A stretch of DNA of 64,000 nucleotides from Sphingopyxis sp. LC363 (GTDB lineage Bacteria > Pseudomonadota > Alphaproteobacteria > Sphingomonadales > Sphingomonadaceae), in NCBI RefSeq assembly GCF_000756385.1, contig NZ_JNFC01000001.1:1-64000 (forward strand), read 5' to 3'. The translations under genes and the position numbers were made by a program. Shown here in pieces: positions 33,314-42,059 of the stretch. Under the pieces are notes generated by a model, which was not told the origin of the DNA, ran no database searches, and saw only the letters and a list, made by a program, of their open reading frames with translations. Every line of letters begins with the position of its first letter. Position 1 is the stretch's first letter.

Positions 33314-34180
33314 ATGATCGTCGGCGTTATCGGAGCGGGGCAGATGGGCGCGGGGATCGCGCAGGTGTCGGCGGGCGCCGGCCACGACGTGCTCCTCTCC
33401 GACATCGACATCGCCCGCGCCGAAGCGGGCAAGGCCGGCATCGCCAAGGCACTCGGCCGCCTGGTCGCGAAAGAGAAGATGAGCCAGAGCGACGCCGATG
33501 CGCTGCTCGAACGCATCACGCCCGTTGCCGACCATAGCGCCTTCGCCCCCGCCGACCTCGTCATCGAAGCGGCGACCGAGCGCGAGGAAATCAAGCGCGC
33601 GATTTTCGCCAGCGTCGGCGAACATCTCTCGGCAACCGCGATCCTCGCGAGCAACACCAGTTCGATCCCGATCACGCGGCTCGCCCAGGCGGCGCCCGAT
33701 CCGGCGCGCTTCATCGGTGTCCATTTCTTCAACCCGGTGCCGGTGATGGGGCTGATCGAACTGATCCGCGGCCTCGCGACGAGCGACGATACGCTCGCCA
33801 GGGTCGAGACCTATGGCGGCGGGCTCGGCAAGGAGATCGTCCACGCCAACGACGCGCCGGGCTTCATCGTCAACCGCGTGCTGATGCCGCTCATCAACGA
33901 AGCGGTCTTCGCGCTTGGCGAGGGCGTCGCAACGATGCAGGACATCGATACGGGCTGCCGCCTTGGGCTCAATCATCCGATGGGACCGATCACGCTCGCC
34001 GACTTCATCGGCCTCGACACCTGCCTCGAAATCATCCGCGTGCTTTACAGCGGCACCGGCGATCCGAAATTCCGTCCCGCGCCCTTGCTCGTCCAATATG
34101 TCGATGCCGGCTGGGTCGGGAAAAAGGCCGGCCGCGGCTTTTACGACTGGACGGGGCCGGAGCCCGTCCCGACGCGGTGA
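33314..34180 (+). CDS. 3-hydroxybutyryl-CoA/3-hydroxyacyl-CoA dehydrogenase
   Basis: A 288-residue monofunctional NAD-dependent dehydrogenase of the Hbd/PaaH type. GAGQMGAGIAQV is the cofactor motif at residue 7, SNTSSIPIT and GVHFFNPVPVM with catalytic His137 follow, NDAPGFIVNRVLMPL and NHPMGPITLADFIGLDTCL close the C-terminal domain. It oxidises (S)-3-hydroxybutyryl-CoA or works in reverse, and could serve beta-oxidation or polyhydroxybutyrate cycles. It lies downstream of the egtD terminator, so it probably has its own promoter. Its stop overlaps the GTG start of the next gene. Confidence 0.93.
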   Translation: MIVGVIGAGQMGAGIAQVSAGAGHDVLLSDIDIARAEAGKAGIAKALGRLVAKEKMSQSDADALLERITPVADHSAFAPADLVIEAATEREEIKRAIFASVGEHLSATAILASNTSSIPITRLAQAAPDPARFIGVHFFNPVPVMGLIELIRGLATSDDTLARVETYGGGLGKEIVHANDAPGFIVNRVLMPLINEAVFALGEGVATMQDIDTGCRLGLNHPMGPITLADFIGLDTCLEIIRVLYSGTGDPKFRPAPLLVQYVDAGWVGKKAGRGFYDWTGPEPVPTR

Positions 34181-34779
34181 GCGGTTCCGACGCCCGGACG
34201 CTTGCCTTCTACGCGGCCGAAGCGCCGGTCTATTCGGCGTCGGGCCCGTCGGGTGTATCGCGCCATCTCGATCACTTCCTCGACCGGTTGCCCGCGGGGG
34301 CGGAGATTCTCGAACTCGGCTGTGGCGGCGGGCGCGATGCCGCGCATATGATCGTGCGCGGTTTCGCGGTCGACCCAACCGACGGAGTGGCCGAGATCGC
34401 GGCCCAGGCCGAAGCGAGGATCGGCAGGCCGGTCCGCGTGATGCGCTTCGGCGAACTCGACGCCGTCGGCCGCTACGACGCCATCTGGGCGTCGGCCAGC
34501 CTGCTCCATGTGCCGCGCGGCGATCTTCCGGGCGTGCTGGCGCGTATCCATCGCGCGCTGAAACCCGGCGGACTGCATTTCGCGAGCTACAAGGGCGGCG
34601 GACGCGAAGGGCGAGACCGGTTCGGTCGCTATTTCAACTATTTTGCGCGCGAGGAACTCGAATCCGTTTATCGTGACGCCGCGTCTTGGGACTGGCTCGA
34701 TCTTACCGAAGGTCTCGGCGGCGGCTACGATGGGGTGCAGGTACCATGGATTCAAATCACCGTGCGCCGCCCGCTATAG
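34177..34779 (+). CDS. Class I SAM-dependent methyltransferase
   Basis: A 200-residue methyltransferase with ILELGCGGGRDAAHMIVRGF as motif I and an acidic end of strand two (AVDPTDGVAE). AIWASASLLHVPRGDLPGVL is motif IV. HRALKPGGLHFASYKGG and EGRDRFGRYFNYFA are typical for the small, stand-alone group related to UbiE/Tellurite-resistance-like enzymes. The GTG start at 34177 overlaps the preceding stop by four bases. The substrate is unknown; nothing in the sequence links it to the dehydrogenase beyond co-transcription. Confidence 0.88.
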   Translation: MSGSDARTLAFYAAEAPVYSASGPSGVSRHLDHFLDRLPAGAEILELGCGGGRDAAHMIVRGFAVDPTDGVAEIAAQAEARIGRPVRVMRFGELDAVGRYDAIWASASLLHVPRGDLPGVLARIHRALKPGGLHFASYKGGGREGRDRFGRYFNYFAREELESVYRDAASWDWLDLTEGLGGGYDGVQVPWIQITVRRPL

Positions 34780-34838
34780 GGGGCGATGGAGCCGAAAGAC
34801 ATCGGGCGCGTTGGATCTGCGAGACTGTAGGGGATGGA

Positions 34839-35333
34839 ATGATCATGCGTAACAAGGCGTTATTCGCTCTTGCGGCAATCTTGCTGGCCGGCGCCGCACC
34901 TGCCCACGCCCAACAGGGCGCGCCCGAAGAGTCGACGATCGAGGACACGGCCAATTCGGTGACCGAACCCTTCGACGGCAAGGAAGTGCCCCCCAAGCTG
35001 CTTGAGGTGCAAGGCGATCCCTATTCGCTGGCGGGCCTCGGCAAATGCGCCGCCATCATCCGCGAAGTGAACGAACTCGACGAAGTGCTCGGCCCGGATG
35101 TCAACGAACAAGTCGACAAGAGCCGCGCGAAGAAGCGCGAGGAAACCGCCGGCCGCGTCGCCGGCACGGTGGCGGGCGGCATCATCCCCTTCCGCGGACT
35201 GATCGGCGAGGTCACCGGCGCCAATGCCGAACGGCGGCGCTACGCGCTCGCCGTTTACGCCGGGACGGTGCGTCGCGGCTTCCTGAAGGGCGTCGGACTC
35301 GAGCGCGGCTGCAAGGCACCGGCCCGGCCCTGA
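34839..35333 (+). CDS. Secreted protein of unknown function
   Basis: A 164-residue protein with a cleavable signal (FALAAILLAGAAPAHA|QQG). The mature part has an acidic start, then DPYSLAGLGKCAAIIREVNE and a long charged helix (LDEVLGPDVNEQVDKSR). A hydrophobic, glycine-rich segment (AGTVAGGIIPFRGLIGEVTG) could lie in a membrane. It ends in RRGFLKGVGLERGCKAP with a second Cys. I do not recognise a named family. ATG 34839 follows AGGGGATGGA closely; ATG 34845 is an alternative. It is probably periplasmic. Confidence 0.75.
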   Translation: MIMRNKALFALAAILLAGAAPAHAQQGAPEESTIEDTANSVTEPFDGKEVPPKLLEVQGDPYSLAGLGKCAAIIREVNELDEVLGPDVNEQVDKSRAKKREETAGRVAGTVAGGIIPFRGLIGEVTGANAERRRYALAVYAGTVRRGFLKGVGLERGCKAPARP

Positions 35334-35342
35334 TCCCGGCTC

Positions 35343-35660
35343 TCAGAGCGGCGTGTAGACGGTGCGGCAGCTTTCGGGCGCCGAGCGCAGCGCGGTGTTC
35401 CACGTCACCTCGTTGCCATTCCGCTGGAGCCGCGCGCCCTTCTTGTTCTCATAGACCGCACCGCCCGTCGACGGGGTCTGCTTCAGCACCATCGAGCGCC
35501 GGCCGTTGACGCGTACGATCGCGGTGTTGCCGACATAGTCGACCTTCAGCTTGGTGCCGCGGTTGCAATCATAGCTGGTGCCGGTGTTGCGCGGCACCGA
35601 CGAACAGGCCGCAAGGGCAAGAACCGCGGCGGCGACCACGACAACCGTCATCGACTTCAT
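35343..35660 (-). CDS. MliC family lysozyme inhibitor-like lipoprotein
   Basis: A 105-residue lipoprotein with lipobox LAAC. The MliC fold is seen in SYDCNRGTKLKVDYVGNTAI, VNGRRSMVLKQTPSTGGAVY, ENKKGARLQRNGNEVTW and the C-terminal Cys. Members bind and inhibit c-type lysozymes from the outer membrane or periplasm. GGGAGA precedes the ATG. It starts 13 bases after the crystallin-like gene stop on the same strand, so the two probably form an operon. Inhibitory function is by family resemblance only. Confidence 0.85.
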   Translation of the reverse strand: MKSMTVVVVAAAVLALAACSSVPRNTGTSYDCNRGTKLKVDYVGNTAIVRVNGRRSMVLKQTPSTGGAVYENKKGARLQRNGNEVTWNTALRSAPESCRTVYTPL

Positions 35661-35673
35661 TATCGGTCTCCCC

Positions 35674-36288
35674 TCAATAACCCGAGCGAACGCAGAGCAC
35701 GTCGGCGAGGTAAACCCTGCCGCTCACCGTCTCCATATGCTCGCGCGCCGACCCGTTCCAGCCGATCGAGCGGCACCAATTGTCCGCCGTCTGCGCAGCG
35801 CAATTGGCGGTCGCCGACCCGCGGGTACAGGCGAGGACACGGTAGTTGCTTGTCGCCGGCTGTGTGTGAAATTCGGCAAAATTGCCGCGCGCGACCTGAT
35901 CATTGGCGGGCGGGTTGGGGTTCCAGCCGCCGCCACCCGAACCGGCGGGACGCATCGACTGGACGGTGATGCCGCGCAGGACATTGTTCAGCATCGGCGT
36001 GTCGCGATCGACCGTCCGGCAGTTCCCGCGATAGCGCGTCCGTTCGCAAAGCTCCCAGCGGCCGCGAGTGACGCGGATCGAATTGACGGGCCAAGCGAGC
36101 CCAAGGTTCGGCTTTTCCTCGCCGATGAAGACCGCGGGGCCGCGATAGCCAGCGTCGCGATAGATCGTCGCCTCGGGCGGACGGTATCGTTCTGTTTCAA
36201 CGGTCTGGGCGTTCGACGTGGCGAGAAAACCCGCCCCTATCGACGCCGCGGCTGCGGCAAGGATCGACAAACGATAAGCGGATTTCAT
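35674..36288 (-). CDS. Beta/gamma crystallin-related secreted protein
   Basis: A 204-residue protein with a signal (SILAAAAASIGAGFLATSNA|QTV). Two Greek-key-like motifs follow: ATIYRDAGYRGPAVFIGEE and RGRWELCERTRYRGNCRTVD, both with the spacing of beta/gamma crystallin domains. A glycine/proline linker (GSGGGGWNPNPP) leads to a C-terminal part with four cysteines (ACTRGSATANCAAQTADNW, CRSIGW) and SGRVYLADVLCVRSGY. The crystallin domain may bind Ca2+, but the calcium motif is not clear. GGGAGG is upstream of the ATG at 36288. It leads into the MliC-type gene. Confidence 0.8.
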   Translation of the reverse strand: MKSAYRLSILAAAAASIGAGFLATSNAQTVETERYRPPEATIYRDAGYRGPAVFIGEEKPNLGLAWPVNSIRVTRGRWELCERTRYRGNCRTVDRDTPMLNNVLRGITVQSMRPAGSGGGGWNPNPPANDQVARGNFAEFHTQPATSNYRVLACTRGSATANCAAQTADNWCRSIGWNGSAREHMETVSGRVYLADVLCVRSGY

Positions 36289-36410
36289 TACAGCCTCCCT
36301 GTTGACGAACATGACCCGGGATTCGTTATGTTCCCATAATTTACGTCATTGCATGATGGCTTGCAAACTCTCCCGATCGCCAATCCGCGCGTGCGTTTCG
36401 TGGGAATGAA

Positions 36411-37748
36411 TCAGGGTACTGTCGTCGATGGCGCCGGCGCGGCGACGGCGGTATCGGGCGTGGCCGCCGGGATCGCGGCAGGCTCGGGTGCCGGGGTGGC
36501 CATCGGCGGCGCGATCCCGAGCATCAGCCCCGCAAGTGCAGCCGACATCAGGTTCGAGAGGCTGCCAGCGAGTAGCGCCTTCAGCCCGAGCTTGGCGATC
36601 ATCGGACGCTGGTTCGGCGCGAGTCCGCCGGTCACTGCCATCTGGATCGCGATCGAGCTGAAATTGGCGAAGCCGCAAAGCGCGAAGGTGGCGATCGCGA
36701 CCGCCGCCAGCGACATGTCGGCTTGCGCCCTGCCAAGGTCGATGAAGGCCACGAATTCGTTGAGCACGACCTTGCTGCCGAACAGGCCGCCGACCGTCGC
36801 GCTTTCCTCCCACGGCACGCCCATCAGCCACATCACGGGGCGGAAGATCGCGCCGATGACCGCTTGGAAAGACAGATCGGGATAGCCGAACCAGCCGCCG
36901 ATTCCTGCAAGCAACCCGTTGGCGAGCGCGACGAGCGCGACGAAGGCGAGCACCATCGCGCCGACCGCGACCGCCAGCTTGACCCCCGTCTGCGCGCCCT
37001 GCGCTGCCGCCATGATGATGTTGGCGGGCTTTTCCTCGTCATGGCTCGCCTCGGGCATGATCACGGGTTCGATGCCGAGGTCCTTGGGATCGTCGGGCAT
37101 CATGATCTTGGCCATCAATATGCCCCCCGGCGCGGACATGAAGCTCGCCGCGAGCAGATAGGGCAGGAGCTCTTCGCCGATCATGCTCGCATAAGCGCCG
37201 AGGATCGTACCCGCGACACCCGCCATGCCGACCGTCATCACGGTGAAGAGCTGCGAGGGGGTGAGCCCGGCGAGATAGGGCCGGATGACGAGCGGCGATT
37301 CGGACTGGCCGACGAAGATATTCGCGGCCGCACCCAGGCTTTCGACCTTGGTGATACCGGTGATCTTCTGGATCGCCCCGCCGACCCATTTGATCACCAG
37401 CTGCATGATGCCGAGATAATAGAGGATCGAGATGAGCGAGGCGAAGAAGATGATCACCGGCAGCGCCGCGATCGCGAAGCTGTTCGCGCCCATTTCGGGC
37501 GAGGCGAGCGGGCCGAAGATGAAATCGGTTCCGGCCTTGGCATAGCCGAGGAGGTTCGAGACGGCGTTCGACATCGCCTGGATCACCGCGCGACCCCACG
37601 GCGTCCCGATGACGAGGATCGCGAACCCGGCCTGGAGCAGGAAAGCGGGAATGACGACGCGCAGCCGAATCCACCGCCGGTTCGACGAAAAAAGCACGGC
37701 AATCGCAAGCAATGCGACGATCCCAAGCAGACCGATCAGGCGTTCCAT
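36411..37748 (-). CDS. NupC/CNT family concentrative nucleoside transporter
   Basis: A 445-residue inner membrane protein, with an N-terminal hydrophobic helix and several further segments. SALISILYYLG-like motifs and NIFVGQSESPLVIRPYL (the CNT signature) are clear. ASMIGEELLPYLLAAS and KVVLNEFVAFIDLG follow, and CGFANFSSIAIQMAVTGGLA closes the core. It imports nucleosides with H+ or Na+. A 30-residue Ala/Pro-rich tail (PAPEPAAIPAATPD) is an unusual addition. ATG 37748 starts the first membrane helix; ATG upstream would need an arginine-rich extension without support. No nucleoside salvage genes are adjacent. Confidence 0.9.
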   Translation of the reverse strand: MERLIGLLGIVALLAIAVLFSSNRRWIRLRVVIPAFLLQAGFAILVIGTPWGRAVIQAMSNAVSNLLGYAKAGTDFIFGPLASPEMGANSFAIAALPVIIFFASLISILYYLGIMQLVIKWVGGAIQKITGITKVESLGAAANIFVGQSESPLVIRPYLAGLTPSQLFTVMTVGMAGVAGTILGAYASMIGEELLPYLLAASFMSAPGGILMAKIMMPDDPKDLGIEPVIMPEASHDEEKPANIIMAAAQGAQTGVKLAVAVGAMVLAFVALVALANGLLAGIGGWFGYPDLSFQAVIGAIFRPVMWLMGVPWEESATVGGLFGSKVVLNEFVAFIDLGRAQADMSLAAVAIATFALCGFANFSSIAIQMAVTGGLAPNQRPMIAKLGLKALLAGSLSNLMSAALAGLMLGIAPPMATPAPEPAAIPAATPDTAVAAPAPSTTVP

Positions 37749-37873
37749 GATGTAAATGCGTCCCCCGCAAGTTAATGGGCCTGAATAACGGGCTTTGGCG
37801 GCGGGGCAAGAGCTGCGCGTCGAGCCGCGCTTCTCGGACTTTCCACCCTGCGTAAAACCGACTATCGGGCGGC

Positions 37874-38551
37874 ATGACCGAACCCACCTCGGCGGCGTTG
37901 CCGCGCACGCTTCCGCCATCGCTCTTTCTTTTCTCGATCGTCTATGGCGGCATGGTCGTGCTCGCGGGCGTACTCGGTAACAAGCAGGTCGCGCTGGGAA
38001 GCTGGCTGGCGGTCGAGGCGGGCATTTTCGCCTTTCTGCTGCTCGTCGCGCTGTCGAGCGCGGTGTCCGAACTCCACGGACAGTCGGTCGCGAACCGGCT
38101 GGTGCTCTGGGGTTTCGTCCCGCTCGTCCTGTCGATCATGCTGACCTCGCTCGTTCTCGCGCTCCCGGCATCGCCCGAAATGCAGCCCCAGCGGCTCGCG
38201 GCCTTCGACATGATCCTGGGTCAGAGCCCACGCCTGATGGCGGCGGGTATCGTCGCCTATGGCACATCGCAATTCCTGAATGTCACGATCTTCTCAAAGC
38301 TTCGCGGACGGGAAGGGGCGGGGAGCGGGACGACCTGGCTCGCGATCCGCGGCGCGATCGCCAGCGCGCTGAGCCAGATCGTCGACACATTGCTGTTCGT
38401 CACGATCGCTTTTTACGGCGTGTTCCCGATCGCCAACCTGATGGGCGGGCAGATGCTCGCCAAGGTCGCGCTGTCGGTGCTCGTCATTCCTTTCGTCATC
38501 ACCGGGCTGGTCGCACTCGGCCGCAGCCTCGATGCGAAGAACGCCGGATGA
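37874..38551 (+). CDS. yhhQ: Queuosine precursor transporter (YhhQ/VUT family)
   Basis: A 225-residue membrane protein with about six helices. [20 protein letters not shown] and [20 protein letters not shown] are the strongly conserved YhhQ/QPTR motifs, and [18 protein letters not shown] is the first. The family imports preQ0/preQ1 or queuine for queuosine in tRNA. The queuosine-using GluQRS is in the same window. The stop overlaps the argB start (ATGA), which places a tRNA-modification transporter in an amino-acid/folate operon. The preferred precursor is not visible. Confidence 0.88.
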   Translation: MTEPTSAALPRTLPPSLFLFSIVYGGMVVLAGVLGNKQVALGSWLAVEAGIFAFLLLVALSSAVSELHGQSVANRLVLWGFVPLVLSIMLTSLVLALPASPEMQPQRLAAFDMILGQSPRLMAAGIVAYGTSQFLNVTIFSKLRGREGAGSGTTWLAIRGAIASALSQIVDTLLFVTIAFYGVFPIANLMGGQMLAKVALSVLVIPFVITGLVALGRSLDAKNAG

Positions 38552-39456
38552 TATCGATGACTGACCCTTCGCAAATGCCCGACCTGCTCGCCAAGGCCGA
38601 AACGCTCGTCGAGGCGCTGCCCTATCTGCAGCGCTATGCCGGCGAGACGTTCGTGATCAAATATGGCGGCCACGCGATGGGCGACCCGGAGGCGCAGCGC
38701 GATTTCGCCGAGGATGTCGTGCTCTTGAAGGCCGTCGGGATCAATCCCGTCGTCGTCCATGGCGGCGGGCCGCAGATCGGCGCGATGCTGAAACAGCTCG
38801 GGATCGAATCGACCTTCGTCGGCGGGCTGCGCGTCACCGACGCCGCGACCGCCGAAGTCGCCGAGATGGTCCTTGCGGGCAAGATCAACAAGGAAATCGT
38901 CAGCTGGATCGCCGGGCTCGGCGGCCGCGCGGTCGGCATTTCGGGCAAGGACGCCAATCTCGTCCTTGCCGAAAAGGTCGCGCGCACCGAGCCCGATCCC
39001 AATTCGGGGATCGAGCGCCACGTCGACCTCGGCTTCGTCGGCGAGCCGGTCGCGGTCGACCCGACGATTCTCGTCAACCTGACCAACGACAATTTCATCC
39101 CCGTCGTCGCACCCGTCGCGCTTGGCGCCGACGGCGCGACCTATAATATCAACGCCGACACGATGGCGGGCGCGATCGCGGGCGCGCTCGGGGCGAAACG
39201 CTTCTTCCTGCTCACCGATGTTGCGGGGGTGCTCGACAAGTCGGGCGCGCTGCTCACCGATCTCGATCGCACCGCGATCGACGGGCTGAAGGGCGACGGT
39301 ACGATCACCGGAGGCATGATCCCGAAGGTCGAAACCTGCGTCGCGGCGGTCGATGCGGGGGTCGAGGCGGCGGTCATCCTCGACGGGCGCATCCCGCATG
39401 CGATGCTGCTTGAAATTTTCACCGCGAGGGGTGCGGGGACGCTCATTCACCGCTAA
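38548..39456 (+). CDS. argB: Acetylglutamate kinase
   Basis: A 302-residue N-acetyl-L-glutamate 5-kinase, second step of arginine synthesis. [12 protein letters not shown] and [13 protein letters not shown] are the nucleotide and substrate glycine motifs; [10 protein letters not shown] and [14 protein letters not shown] follow, then [12 protein letters not shown]. The N-terminal helix ([20 protein letters not shown]) is that of the arginine-sensitive hexameric type, so feedback inhibition by arginine is likely. ATG 38548 overlaps the yhhQ stop; ATG 38557 is close behind. It leads to yggT after 36 bases. Confidence 0.94.
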   Translation: MISMTDPSQMPDLLAKAETLVEALPYLQRYAGETFVIKYGGHAMGDPEAQRDFAEDVVLLKAVGINPVVVHGGGPQIGAMLKQLGIESTFVGGLRVTDAATAEVAEMVLAGKINKEIVSWIAGLGGRAVGISGKDANLVLAEKVARTEPDPNSGIERHVDLGFVGEPVAVDPTILVNLTNDNFIPVVAPVALGADGATYNINADTMAGAIAGALGAKRFFLLTDVAGVLDKSGALLTDLDRTAIDGLKGDGTITGGMIPKVETCVAAVDAGVEAAVILDGRIPHAMLLEIFTARGAGTLIHR

Positions 39457-39492
39457 CATCGTCGCCATCGACCTTCCGGCCGGAGACCTTCC

Positions 39493-39801
39493 TTGTATTT
39501 CTTGCTTCTCGATATTCTGTCGATCCTGCTCAACATCCTTTGGTGGATCATCATCGTCCAGGCGGTGATGTCGTGGCTGATCGCGTTCAACGTCATCAAC
39601 ACGCACAATGATTTCGTCGGACAGCTCTGGCATGTACTCGACCGGATCACCGAGCCGCTCTACCGTCCGTTCCGGCGTATCATGCCCGATTTCGGAGGCA
39701 TCGACCTGACGCCGATGGTGGTGCTGATCCTGCTCATCATCCTCCAGGGCCCGGTGATGTCCTATCTCTACCGGCTCGGCGTCCAGACCGGGATGGCCTG
39801 A
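39493..39801 (+). CDS. YggT family membrane protein
   Basis: A 102-residue protein with two hydrophobic segments around LSWLIAFNVINTHNDFV-like and ITEPLYRPFRRIMPDFGGID, the YggT/Ycf19 signature. Homologues are small inner membrane proteins whose exact role is unsettled; links to division and to osmotic stress have been suggested. The start is TTG at 39493, with GGAG about eight bases upstream. No ATG fits the family beginning (YFLLLDILSILLN). folD begins three bases after its stop, so they are co-transcribed. Confidence 0.88.
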   Translation: MYFLLLDILSILLNILWWIIIVQAVMSWLIAFNVINTHNDFVGQLWHVLDRITEPLYRPFRRIMPDFGGIDLTPMVVLILLIILQGPVMSYLYRLGVQTGMA

Positions 39802-39804
39802 GGC

Positions 39805-40713
39805 ATGGCCGGTTCGGTTCCCGCGACCAAAGTAATCGACGGCAAGGCGTTCGCCGCGGGGCTTCGCGCGCGGATCGCCGACGCGGTTCCGGCCTTTCGC
39901 GCGGCGACGGGACGCGCGCCAGGGCTTGCCGTCGTCCTCGTCGGCGACGATCCGGCGAGCGCGGTCTATGTCGGATCGAAGGGCAAGGCGACGGTCGCCG
40001 CAGGCATGGAAAGCTTCGAGCACCGCCTGCCCGCGACGGCCCGCCAAGAAGAGGTCGAGGCGCTGCTCGCCAGGCTCAACGCCGACGAGGCGGTCGACGG
40101 CATCCTGCTCCAGCTCCCGCTGCCGGGCCATCTCGACGAGCAAGCGGCGATTGCGACGATCGATCCGGACAAGGACGTCGACGGGCTGACCCCGGTCAGC
40201 GCCGGGCGCCTCGCGCTCGGTATCCCCGGCATGGTGCCGTGTACACCCTATGGCTGCCTGCTGCTGCTGCAGGACCGGCTCGGCGACCTGTCGGGCAAGG
40301 ATGCGATCGTCGTCGGACGCTCGATCCTCGTCGGTAAGCCGATGGGACAATTGCTGCTCGGCGCCAATTGCACCGTCACCATGGCGCATAGCCGCACCCG
40401 CAATCTGCCCGATCTCGTGCGCCACGCAGACATCGTCGTCGCCGCGGTCGGGCGGGCCGAAATGGTGAAGGGCGACTGGATCAAGCCCGGCGCGATCGTG
40501 ATCGACGTCGGCATCAACCGCCTGCCGCCCGCCGAGGGTGAAGCCAAGGGGCGGCTGGTCGGCGATGTCGACTATGCCGAAGCCGCGGACGTTGCCGACG
40601 CGATCACGCCAGTGCCCGGCGGCGTCGGCCCGATGACCATCGCGTGCCTGCTGCGCAACACGCTCGTCGCGGCACATCGCCGCGCGGGGCTTTCCGATCC
40701 GGAGGGTTTTTGA
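39805..40713 (+). CDS. folD: Bifunctional methylenetetrahydrofolate dehydrogenase/cyclohydrolase
   Basis: A 302-residue enzyme that oxidises 5,10-methylene-THF and hydrolyses the methenyl form to 10-formyl-THF for purine and formyl-Met-tRNA synthesis. [20 protein letters not shown] has the catalytic Lys59 in YVGSKGKA, then [32 protein letters not shown] and [18 protein letters not shown]. All are standard. The start at 39805 is three bases after the YggT stop, and its own stop overlaps the next ATG by one base. purD and xseA further on belong to related metabolism but not to this operon. Confidence 0.95.
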   Translation: MAGSVPATKVIDGKAFAAGLRARIADAVPAFRAATGRAPGLAVVLVGDDPASAVYVGSKGKATVAAGMESFEHRLPATARQEEVEALLARLNADEAVDGILLQLPLPGHLDEQAAIATIDPDKDVDGLTPVSAGRLALGIPGMVPCTPYGCLLLLQDRLGDLSGKDAIVVGRSILVGKPMGQLLLGANCTVTMAHSRTRNLPDLVRHADIVVAAVGRAEMVKGDWIKPGAIVIDVGINRLPPAEGEAKGRLVGDVDYAEAADVADAITPVPGGVGPMTIACLLRNTLVAAHRRAGLSDPEGF

Positions 40714-41381
40714 TGCGCCAGCTGATCGTCGCCGCGCTTGCCCTGATGCTCGCGGGCTGTGCGGGATCGCCCGACGATTTCCGCAACCGGCCGCTCGCCG
40801 CGAACCCCAGCGCCTTCATTGCCGCCGAGATCGGCTTCGCCCGGCTTGCGCAGGAAAAGGGCCAGTGGACCGCGTTCCGCGAAACGTCGCATCCCGATGC
40901 CATCATGTTCGTACCCGAACGCGTCAAGGCGCGCGACTGGCTGAAATCGCAGAAGGATCCTGCCGAGGTGGTGAGGTGGCAACCGCACGCCGTCTATGTC
41001 AGCTGTGACGGCAATAGCGGCGTCACCACCGGCGCGTGGCAAAAGGGGCCGGCAAATGGTTTCTTCACCACCGTCTGGGCGCGCGATGAAAAGGGCCGGC
41101 TGAGCTGGGTCCTCGACCATGGCGACGCGCTGGCGACGCCGCGCGAAGCGCCCGAATTCATCGCGTCGAAACGGGCGGTCTGCGGTTCGCGGCCCGCAGT
41201 TCCGATCGAGGCGGCGGGCGAAGGCGAAGATATGGCCGTCGGCCTCTCGGCGGATCAGACGCTGAGCTGGACCTCGACCGTTCGCGCCGACAAGTCGCGC
41301 CGCGTCACGATCCGCCTGTGGGACGGCAAGGAAATGGCGACCGTCATCGACGACCGGGTCGCGGCGCCGAAGCAGCCATGA
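40713..41381 (+). CDS. Predicted lipoprotein, SnoaL/DUF4440-like
   Basis: A 222-residue lipoprotein with lipobox LAGC. AAEIGFARLAQEKGQWTAFR and PDAIMFVPERVKARDWLK are the helix-plus-strand opening of an NTF2/SnoaL-type fold (DUF4440-like), and GVTTGAWQKGPANGFFTTVW is the central strands. KGRLSWVLDHGD follows. An extra C-terminal part (SWTSTVRADKSRRVTIRLWD) adds a beta domain. Its role is unknown. The ATG overlaps the folD stop by one base; its stop overlaps marC (ATGA). It is the periplasmic member of the operon. Confidence 0.8.
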   Translation: MRQLIVAALALMLAGCAGSPDDFRNRPLAANPSAFIAAEIGFARLAQEKGQWTAFRETSHPDAIMFVPERVKARDWLKSQKDPAEVVRWQPHAVYVSCDGNSGVTTGAWQKGPANGFFTTVWARDEKGRLSWVLDHGDALATPREAPEFIASKRAVCGSRPAVPIEAAGEGEDMAVGLSADQTLSWTSTVRADKSRRVTIRLWDGKEMATVIDDRVAAPKQP

Positions 41382-42007
41382 TCGATCTTTTCATCTCGGC
41401 CTTCGTTACGCTCTTCGTCGTGATCGACCCGCCGGGCTGCGCGCCGATCTATGCCAGCCTGACGACGGGCGCGAGCGCGGCGCAGCGTCGCTCGATGGCG
41501 GTCCGTGCGACGATCATCGCGGGCCTCATCCTCATCTTTTTCGCGATGTTCGGCGAAGCTTTGCTCAGCTTCCTCCACATCGACCTCGACAGTTTCCGCA
41601 TCGCGGGCGGGATCATGCTGTTCATCATCGCGATCGACATGGTGTTCGAAAAGCGCACCGAACGCCGCGAACAGCGCGCCGAAAAGGTCATGGCAACCCC
41701 CGAGATCGAGGATGTCTCGGTCTTTCCGATGGCGATGCCGATGCTTGCCGGGCCGGGATCGATCGCCTCGGTGATGCTGCTGGTGTCGCAGAATAATGGG
41801 ATCGAGCGCGCCTTCGTCATCTTCGGTGCACTGCTGCTCGTGCTGCTGCTCACGCTGGCCGCGCTGCTGTCCGCGGGGCCGCTGATGCGGCTGATCGGCA
41901 ACAAGGGCGAGGCGGTGATCACGCGCCTGCTCGGCGTGCTGCTCGCGGCGCTCGCCGCGCAATTCGTGATCGACGGATTGAAAGCGAGTTTTCCGAGCCT
42001 GACGTAA
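41378..42007 (+). CDS. MarC family membrane protein
   Basis: A 209-residue inner membrane protein with about six helices. LFVVIDPPGCAPIYASLTTG is the first conserved block and IDMVFEKRTERREQR follows. VSVFPMAMPMLAGPGSIASV, with its PGSI turn, is the MarC-family signature. Despite the name, members do not confer multiple antibiotic resistance; the transported substrate is not known. The start at 41378 overlaps the lipoprotein stop by four bases. It ends the operon, and a stem-loop follows the stop. Confidence 0.9.
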   Translation: MIDLFISAFVTLFVVIDPPGCAPIYASLTTGASAAQRRSMAVRATIIAGLILIFFAMFGEALLSFLHIDLDSFRIAGGIMLFIIAIDMVFEKRTERREQRAEKVMATPEIEDVSVFPMAMPMLAGPGSIASVMLLVSQNNGIERAFVIFGALLLVLLLTLAALLSAGPLMRLIGNKGEAVITRLLGVLLAALAAQFVIDGLKASFPSLT

Positions 42008-42008
42008 A

Positions 42009-42034
42009 AGGGCGCCGCCTGCCGGCGACGCCCT
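42009..42034. terminator. Possible bidirectional terminator
   Basis: AGGGCG pairs with CGCCCT around CCGCCTGCCGGCGA, between convergent marC and OmpA-type genes. It lacks a clear T-tract, so support is moderate. Confidence 0.4.
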
Positions 42035-42059
42035 CTCCTCTCCACGGGAATGGAAAGCT

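Noticed and set aside
38413-40677. A 754-residue minus-strand frame across yhhQ, argB, yggT and folD
   Set aside because: It crosses four recognisable genes on the other strand and encodes no domain.
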